Shown here: in pieces, positions 58,947 to 64,000 of the stretch
Position numbering within the stretch: the stretch's first letter is position 1
How the letters are laid out: the number at the start of each line of letters is the position of its first letter
Source: Streptosporangium saharense
GTDB lineage: Bacteria > Actinomycetota > Actinomycetes > Streptosporangiales > Streptosporangiaceae
DNA: 64,000 nt
Assembly: GCF_014203715.1 (NCBI RefSeq)
Contig: NZ_JACHJP010000005.1
Span: 434,001 to 498,000 of the forward strand
Reading direction: 5' to 3'
Made by a program: the position numbers and the translations under genes
The notes under the pieces: model-generated
What the model was told of the DNA's origin: nothing
Database searches by the model: none
Seen by the model: the letters and a program-made list of their open reading frames with translations, nothing else

Positions 58947-61853
58947 ATGGCCACAGGCATCACGCCCGCCCGAACAGGTGGCGACCTCGTCGCCGACCGT
59001 CTTCGGGTTGTCCAAGATCTCTGTGACCGGGGAGAGCCACTCGAATCGATCCTCTCGGCCGTGACGGCCGAGGGACTGACCCCCGCGCAACGCCGCCGCT
59101 TCGACGCCGGGGTCCTCTCCGGCCCTCTCGGCACCCGCCTGGACCTCGCGGTCAAACGCGGCGCCGCCCGCCGCCGTGAGTTCGTCACGCTCTTCAAGCC
59201 CTACGTCACGGGGGTCGATCCCAAGGTCAAGCGTGATCTCCCGGTCGCCAGGAGGCTCGCCTTCCACCTGGTCGAGCACCGTACGATCGACGACCTCGCC
59301 GAGGGCGACGCCCTGCAGAGCCTCACCACCGCCGCCGCGGAACCGTCAAGGCGGGTCCGCAGACGCCTGCGCTGGTACGCCAACCTGCCGCTCCAGGACG
59401 AGCTGCCCGAGGCCATGTACCGGCTGCGCGCCGCGGACCTGATCCCGATGACGCACATCGAGGACGTCTCCTGGACCGGTGGGCGGCTGCGCGTCACCGG
59501 ACACGCCTACCTCGCCGGGCTCTCCGTCCGCAGCCCCCGCTTCAACCGCGCCTTCGTCGTGCTGCGCGGCCCCCGCTGGCTTCCTCCCGTACGGCTGCGC
59601 ACCCGCAGGGTCCTGCGTCCCGAGGCCACCCAGGGGGCCCGCGAACCCGGCTGCAACTACGACTGGTCCGGCTTCGTCGCCGACATGCACCCCTGGCCGC
59701 TGCGCTGGCGCGGCGCCCTGCGCTCCCTGGTGAACGGCGTCAGGCGGACCCTGCGCCGCAGGGAGACCGTGCCCGACACCACGACCTGGCGCGCCGAGAT
59801 CGTCATCTGGAGCCGGGGCGCCCGCGCCACCGGTCTGCTCCGCGGCCCCTCGAACGGCAGGACCGAGCGCCCCGCAGGGCTCGCGCTGCCCGGCGGCTGG
59901 TGGATCCGCCCCGTCTGGACCTCCGACCGTGCCCTGCAGATCGCGCTGCAGCCCACCAGGGCCGAACTGACCGGGATCCACCTCGACGGCGACCGCCTCG
60001 AACTGACGGTCTTCCTGCCCGGCAGGGAGCACGCCAAGGGACAGGCCCGTCTCGACGGCCACCGCGTGTCCGCCGAGTTCACCCCCGTCGAGGGCGGGAC
60101 CCGGGTCGTCGTGCCGCTGGCCGTACCCTCACTGCTGCAAGAACGCGACGGCGGCAGGCTGTGGATCGAGCCGAAGGGCGACCCCGCCGCGCCCGTCATG
60201 ATCGGCCAGGCGGAGGAGAGCCGCATGGTCGTCGGCGACCGGGAGATCACCGTGCTGCGCGACCGGCGCGACCGCGTCAGCGTCGCCGCGCACCGCATCC
60301 GCCCCATCATCTTCTCCGTGACCTGGGACGACGACGGCACGCTCACCCTCGAAGGCTCCTATCCCGGCTCGGGACCCGCCGAGCTGACGCTCAGGCACCG
60401 TGGCGGGACGGTCCACACCGTGCCGCTGGAGCGTGCCGAAGGACGCTTCGCCGTACGGCTGACGCCCTCGGCCATGCCCAGGTTCGGCGAGACCGTGGCG
60501 ATGGGCGGCGGAAGCTGGAGCATGACCACCCGCGACCCCTCGGGCGAGGTCGTGCCGTTCCGCGTGGACCACGCCGCGCTGGACACCCTCGACGAGGAGC
60601 CGAGGACCCGCGACGGCAGGACCTACCGGCTGCTGTCCACCAGGTTCGACGTGCCCGTGCTCACCGTCGCCGAGGCCATTCCCGACGACGAGAAGGGCGC
60701 CGGTGGCCTCTACGCCCTGCAGCGCTCCTTCTATCCCGACCAGCGGCGCCGCGAGCTGGACGAGGCCACGGTCTACGTCGCCTACGACGGCCGCCAGTAC
60801 GAGGGCAACGTCCGCGCCATCTACGAGGAGCGCGTACGGCGCGGCGACGACCGCGAGCACGTCTGGATCGTCAAGGACGGCGCCTTCACCCCGCCGGGCT
60901 CGGCGGAGCTGGGGTTCGGCTCGGGCATCCGGCCCACGGTGGTCAGGGCGGGCAGCCGCGAGCACTACGCCGTGCTGGCACGCTCCCGGCACGTCGTCAC
61001 CAACGGCTTCCTGCCGCCCTGGTTCCGGGCCCGCGACGACCAGATGGTCGTGCAGACCTGGCACGGCAGCCCGCTCAAGCGGCTGGGCAACGACCTGCCC
61101 TACATGTCACGCGACCCGAAGCCCGCCGCCTGGCACCGGCAGGCCGCCGAGGTGCGCGGCTGGGACCTGCTGGTCTCGCAGAGCCCGTGGGCGACCCCGA
61201 TCCTGCGCAGGGCCTTCGGCTATCACGGCGAGGTCCTGGAGAGCGGCTACCCACGCAACGACGTGCTCTCCTCACCCGACTCTCCCGAGCAGGACGAGCT
61301 GGTCGCCAGGGTGCGCCGCAGGCTCGGCGTCGCCGACGGGGCCAGGGTGGTGCTGTACGCGCCGACCTTCCGCGACTACGACCGCAAGAACTCCTCGCTC
61401 AAGCTGGACCTGGCGCGGGCGCACAGGGCACTCGGCCCGGGGCACGAGTTCCTGATCAGGGCGCACTCGATGCAGGCGGCGCCGAACATCCCCGAGGGGC
61501 TTGGCCGGGACGTCACGGCTTATCCAGATATAACGGATTTATTGTTGGTGGCGGATGTGTTGATCACCGACTACTCGTCCGTCATGTTCGACTTCGCGGC
61601 CACCGGCAGGCCCATGCTCTTCTTCACCTACGACCTGCAGCGCTACTCGACCAAGCGCGGGCTCTATCTCGACCTCGCCGCCGAGGCCCCGGGGCCGCTG
61701 CTGACCAACGGCGCCGACGTCATCGAGGCGCTCAGGACGATCGACGCCGTCGCCGCCGCCCACGCCGAGCGCTACGACCACTTCCGCCACACCTACACCC
61801 CCCGCGACGACGGCAAGGCCACCCCGCGCCTCGTGGACCGCGTCTTCACCTGA
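58947..61853 (+). CDS. TagF-like CDP-glycerol glycerophosphotransferase family protein
   Basis: A 968-residue protein. The C-terminal third (from about residue 600) is the Glyphos_transf domain: VVQTWHGSPLKRLGND, LVSQSPWATPILRRAFGYHG, GYPRNDVL, VVLYAPTFRDYD, LIRAHS and LITDYSSVMFDFAATGRPMLFFTYD. These motifs are characteristic of enzymes polymerising glycerol- or ribitol-phosphate teichoic acids. The N-terminal 550 residues are non-catalytic, with repeated beta-rich segments. ATG at 58947 is likely. A rare TTA codon at 61539 stands in an AT-rich codon run. Confidence 0.88.
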   Translation: MATGITPARTGGDLVADRLRVVQDLCDRGEPLESILSAVTAEGLTPAQRRRFDAGVLSGPLGTRLDLAVKRGAARRREFVTLFKPYVTGVDPKVKRDLPVARRLAFHLVEHRTIDDLAEGDALQSLTTAAAEPSRRVRRRLRWYANLPLQDELPEAMYRLRAADLIPMTHIEDVSWTGGRLRVTGHAYLAGLSVRSPRFNRAFVVLRGPRWLPPVRLRTRRVLRPEATQGAREPGCNYDWSGFVADMHPWPLRWRGALRSLVNGVRRTLRRRETVPDTTTWRAEIVIWSRGARATGLLRGPSNGRTERPAGLALPGGWWIRPVWTSDRALQIALQPTRAELTGIHLDGDRLELTVFLPGREHAKGQARLDGHRVSAEFTPVEGGTRVVVPLAVPSLLQERDGGRLWIEPKGDPAAPVMIGQAEESRMVVGDREITVLRDRRDRVSVAAHRIRPIIFSVTWDDDGTLTLEGSYPGSGPAELTLRHRGGTVHTVPLERAEGRFAVRLTPSAMPRFGETVAMGGGSWSMTTRDPSGEVVPFRVDHAALDTLDEEPRTRDGRTYRLLSTRFDVPVLTVAEAIPDDEKGAGGLYALQRSFYPDQRRRELDEATVYVAYDGRQYEGNVRAIYEERVRRGDDREHVWIVKDGAFTPPGSAELGFGSGIRPTVVRAGSREHYAVLARSRHVVTNGFLPPWFRARDDQMVVQTWHGSPLKRLGNDLPYMSRDPKPAAWHRQAAEVRGWDLLVSQSPWATPILRRAFGYHGEVLESGYPRNDVLSSPDSPEQDELVARVRRRLGVADGARVVLYAPTFRDYDRKNSSLKLDLARAHRALGPGHEFLIRAHSMQAAPNIPEGLGRDVTAYPDITDLLLVADVLITDYSSVMFDFAATGRPMLFFTYDLQRYSTKRGLYLDLAAEAPGPLLTNGADVIEALRTIDAVAAAHAERYDHFRHTYTPRDDGKATPRLVDRVFT

Positions 61854-61954
61854 CCTTCGTTCCGGGGTCGAGTCGGGGGATCGCAGGCCGGGTCCTGATG
61901 TAGCACGGCGTCCGTCCGGGGCGTCTCGTCATGGCGGCCTCGTGGACGCGGCGA

Positions 61955-61982
61955 TTGCTGATGTCGTGATTTGTGGTAGCTT
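61955..61982 (+). promoter_or_regulatory. Possible promoter upstream of the MFS gene
   Basis: TTGCTG and TAGCTT with 16-base spacing, 108 bases upstream of the MFS start. The 236-base gap holds no other gene. Confidence 0.35.
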
Positions 61983-62089
61983 CTCGCCCGTAAGGTGCAG
62001 CGCTCCTCGGTGAGCGTGTCGGGACATCCGGCCAGCACGGCAGCCTCAGCAAGGCTGTCTAGGTCTCTCAGCGGAGAGCGTGCTCAGCC

Positions 62090-63475
62090 ATGTCCACAAC
62101 CTTCTCCCCGCGTGCCTGGGCGGTCTTCCTGCTCGTGGTCGCGGCCGACGTGCTCGACCTGCTCAGCACCACGGTCACCAACGTGGCCGCCCCCACCATC
62201 GTGGAAGACCTCGGCGCCTCGTCGTCCCTGGTCCCCTGGCTCGGCGCGAGCTACACGCTCGCGATGGGCTCTCTGATGATCGTCGGCGGCAGGCTGGGTG
62301 ACCGGTACGGCTGCCGCCGGCTGTTCCTCATCGGACTGGCCGGGTTCACCCTGTTCTCGCTCGCGACCGCCGTGGCCACCACGTCGTTCGCGCTGGTGGC
62401 CTGCCGTACAGGACAGGGCGTCTTCGGCGGACTGCTCATCCCCCAGGGGTTCGTCCTGCTCATGCGGGTCATTCCCCGCGAGTCGATGGGCAGGGTGTTC
62501 GGCCTGTTCGGACCCCTGCTCGCGGTCTCCTCGATCAGCGGGCCCGTCGTCGCCGGACTGCTGATCGAAGCCAACCCGTTCGGCCTGTCCTGGCGCTCGG
62601 TGTTCCTCGTCAACGTCCTGTTCGGCGCCCTGATGCTCGCGGCGGCCCTGAAGGTCATCCCGCCCTTCGGCGGCGACGCCTCGGTCCGTATCCGCCCCGG
62701 CGCGGCCCTGACCCTGATGGCGGGTCTCGGCCTGTTCCTCGCCGGACTGGTCGACGGCGGCGCGAGCACGTGGACCAACCGCGCCGTCATCGCCACCGCG
62801 GTCGGCGTCGCCGTACTGGCCGCGTTCGGATGGCAGCAGGCACGCACCGGGCAGCCCCTGCTGGAACGGTCACTGTTCGCCAACCGTGGCTTCGTGGCCG
62901 GTCTGGTCTTCGGCGCGCTGTTCTTCGGCACCGTCACGGGCGTCATGTACGTGACGACGCTCTACCTGCAGCAACGCCTGGGCCTGAACCCCTTCCACGC
63001 CGCCCTGGTCACCGCGCCGGTGTCCGTCGGCATCATCGCCACCTCCCTCACGGTCAGGGGCCGCGTCGTCACCCACGGCCGTAGCGTGGTCTCCATCGGC
63101 GTGCTGCTGTTCGCCCTGGGCACCGTCGGCATGACCGTCGTGATCGGCGCCGACTATCACCCGGTACCGCTGATCACCGTTCCCCTGCTGGTGGCCGGGC
63201 TCGGCATGGGCTGCTGCTTCGGCGCCGTGTTCACGGTCGCCCTCGGCGACGTGAACCCCGCCCAGGCCGGCAGCACCAGCGGAGTCCTCAACGCGGTGCA
63301 GCAGATCGTCAACGCGGCGGGCTCGGCCATCGTGTCGACCGTCTACCTCTCCACCGCCACCCCGGACGTCCTCTCCAGCGGCGTCCTGCCCTGCCTGATC
63401 CTCACCCTGGTCATCACCGTGGCCTGCGCGACGAGCATCCCGCTGCTTCCTCGCCGTGGAGCCGACCTCCACTGA
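62090..63475 (+). CDS. MFS transporter, DHA2 (14-helix) drug exporter type
   Basis: A 461-residue integral membrane protein with about 14 helices. It has the motif-A-like GGRLGDRYGCRRLFLIG, D1-type VLDLLSTTVTNVAAPTIVEDLG, and the motif C region GPLLAVSSISGPVVAGLL. This is the EmrB/QacA group that exports drugs by proton antiport. Start ATG at 62090 without a strong ribosome site. It is followed by an NmrA-like reductase 86 bases later. The substrate is unknown. Confidence 0.92.
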   Translation: MSTTFSPRAWAVFLLVVAADVLDLLSTTVTNVAAPTIVEDLGASSSLVPWLGASYTLAMGSLMIVGGRLGDRYGCRRLFLIGLAGFTLFSLATAVATTSFALVACRTGQGVFGGLLIPQGFVLLMRVIPRESMGRVFGLFGPLLAVSSISGPVVAGLLIEANPFGLSWRSVFLVNVLFGALMLAAALKVIPPFGGDASVRIRPGAALTLMAGLGLFLAGLVDGGASTWTNRAVIATAVGVAVLAAFGWQQARTGQPLLERSLFANRGFVAGLVFGALFFGTVTGVMYVTTLYLQQRLGLNPFHAALVTAPVSVGIIATSLTVRGRVVTHGRSVVSIGVLLFALGTVGMTVVIGADYHPVPLITVPLLVAGLGMGCCFGAVFTVALGDVNPAQAGSTSGVLNAVQQIVNAAGSAIVSTVYLSTATPDVLSSGVLPCLILTLVITVACATSIPLLPRRGADLH

Positions 63476-63561
63476 GCCTTCCAGGCCCCTTCAACTCCGG
63501 GCCGGGAGCTGTCTCTTCACGGTCCGGGACCTGTACACACACCAATCGAAGGAACACTTCC

Positions 63562-64000
63562 ATGATCCTCATCACCGGAGGCCGCGGTGCGGTCGCCACC
63601 GAACTGCTCGCCCTGCTGCACCGGGCCGCCCACCCCGTGCGCGTCGCCTCCAGCACCCCCGCCGAACTCCGCGTCCCCGACGGCGTCGAAACCGTCACCT
63701 GCAACCTCGGCGACCCGGCCACCTTCCCGGCCGCCCTGTACGGTGCCAGCGCGGTCTTCCTGTACGCGGAGGCGTCCCACATCGACGAGTTCGTCGGCGC
63801 CGCCACCGCCGCGGGTGTCGAGCACGTGGTCCTGCTGTCCTCCTCCAGCGTCCTGAACCCCGGCGCCGCCGACGACCCGCTGGCCAAGTCCCACCTCGAC
63901 GTCGAGACCGCCCTGCTGAACTCGTCCCTCACCGCCACGCTCCTGCGCCCCGGCTCCTTCGCCGGCAACGCGGGCGCCTGGGCCTGGCCGGTCAAGGCCG
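63562..64000 (+). CDS. NAD(P)-binding NmrA-like/SDR family reductase (3' end outside window)
   Basis: 146 complete codons are visible. MILITGGRGAVATELLALLHRAAHPVRVASSTP is the Rossmann dinucleotide motif; CNLGDPATFPAALYGASAVFLYA and VEHVVLLSSSSV follow as in NmrA-like quinone reductases or redox sensors. AAGGAA lies eight bases upstream of the ATG. It is probably in one unit with the MFS exporter and may act on the same compound. Confidence 0.88.
   Translation, partial: MILITGGRGAVATELLALLHRAAHPVRVASSTPAELRVPDGVETVTCNLGDPATFPAALYGASAVFLYAEASHIDEFVGAATAAGVEHVVLLSSSSVLNPGAADDPLAKSHLDVETALLNSSLTATLLRPGSFAGNAGAWAWPVKA

Overview
The window is strongly GC-rich, with third codon positions almost always G or C, many GTG starts, and four-base ATGA/GTGA stop-start overlaps. 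The gene content is actinobacterial: a SigE/anti-sigma/HtrA/TatB block, an FdxA-DapC pair, DUF3117 and DUF3107 proteins, a MoeZ, a mycosin-type protease and DUF6758. Absence of obvious mycobacterial lipid genes, plus the PQQ operon and duplicated mycosin modules, suggest a filamentous actinomycete, perhaps of the Streptosporangiaceae. That placement is inference, not measured.

Layout. 1-2354: the C-terminally cut penicillin-acylase-family gene and a GNAT acetyltransferase. 2491-9745 (all minus strand): a compact operon with two paralogous sigma-region-4-like DNA-binding proteins flanking an SF1 helicase with a RelE-like N-terminus, followed by a cysteinyl-tRNA-synthetase-like protein that has lost KMSKS. 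I regard this as the best candidate for an undescribed system. 9857-18357: a methyltransferase, an orphan solute-binding lipoprotein, fdxA-dapC, dapE (lysine/diaminopimelate synthesis) and two LOG-family proteins. 18400-28237: a conserved actinobacterial core, namely DivIVA-like protein, tag, DUF3117, pepA, O-methyltransferase, sigE-rseA-rseB-like, htrA, tatB and mrp (envelope stress and export). As I remember it, this order closely parallels M. tuberculosis Rv1205-Rv1229c.

28460-40533: regulators and transporters, a citrate-lyase-like enzyme, a very large membrane-anchored Asp-box propeller protein, a marC gene framed by about 145-bp inverted repeats, a metallo-beta-lactamase-fold protein missing several metal ligands, and a PD-(D/E)XK nuclease-like protein. 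40534-43876: an unusually AT-rich control region and a complete pqqABCDE operon for the redox cofactor PQQ; no PQQ-dependent dehydrogenase is in view.

43861-53717: hydrolases, a DEAD-box RNA helicase, a ferritin-like protein, DUF3107, a TetR regulator, Ku, a Gly/Trp-rich secreted protein, an unexplained 46-residue ORF and MoeZ. Much of this again resembles the Rv3204-Rv3211 neighbourhood. 53855-58068: two tandem copies of a two-gene module, each an anchored Cys-containing protein plus a mycosin-like subtilase. 58203-64000: an alkyltransferase-like (ATL) repair protein, a large TagF-like glycerophosphotransferase, an MFS drug exporter and the start of an NmrA-like reductase. No tRNA, rRNA, CRISPR array, transposase or phage gene was recognised.
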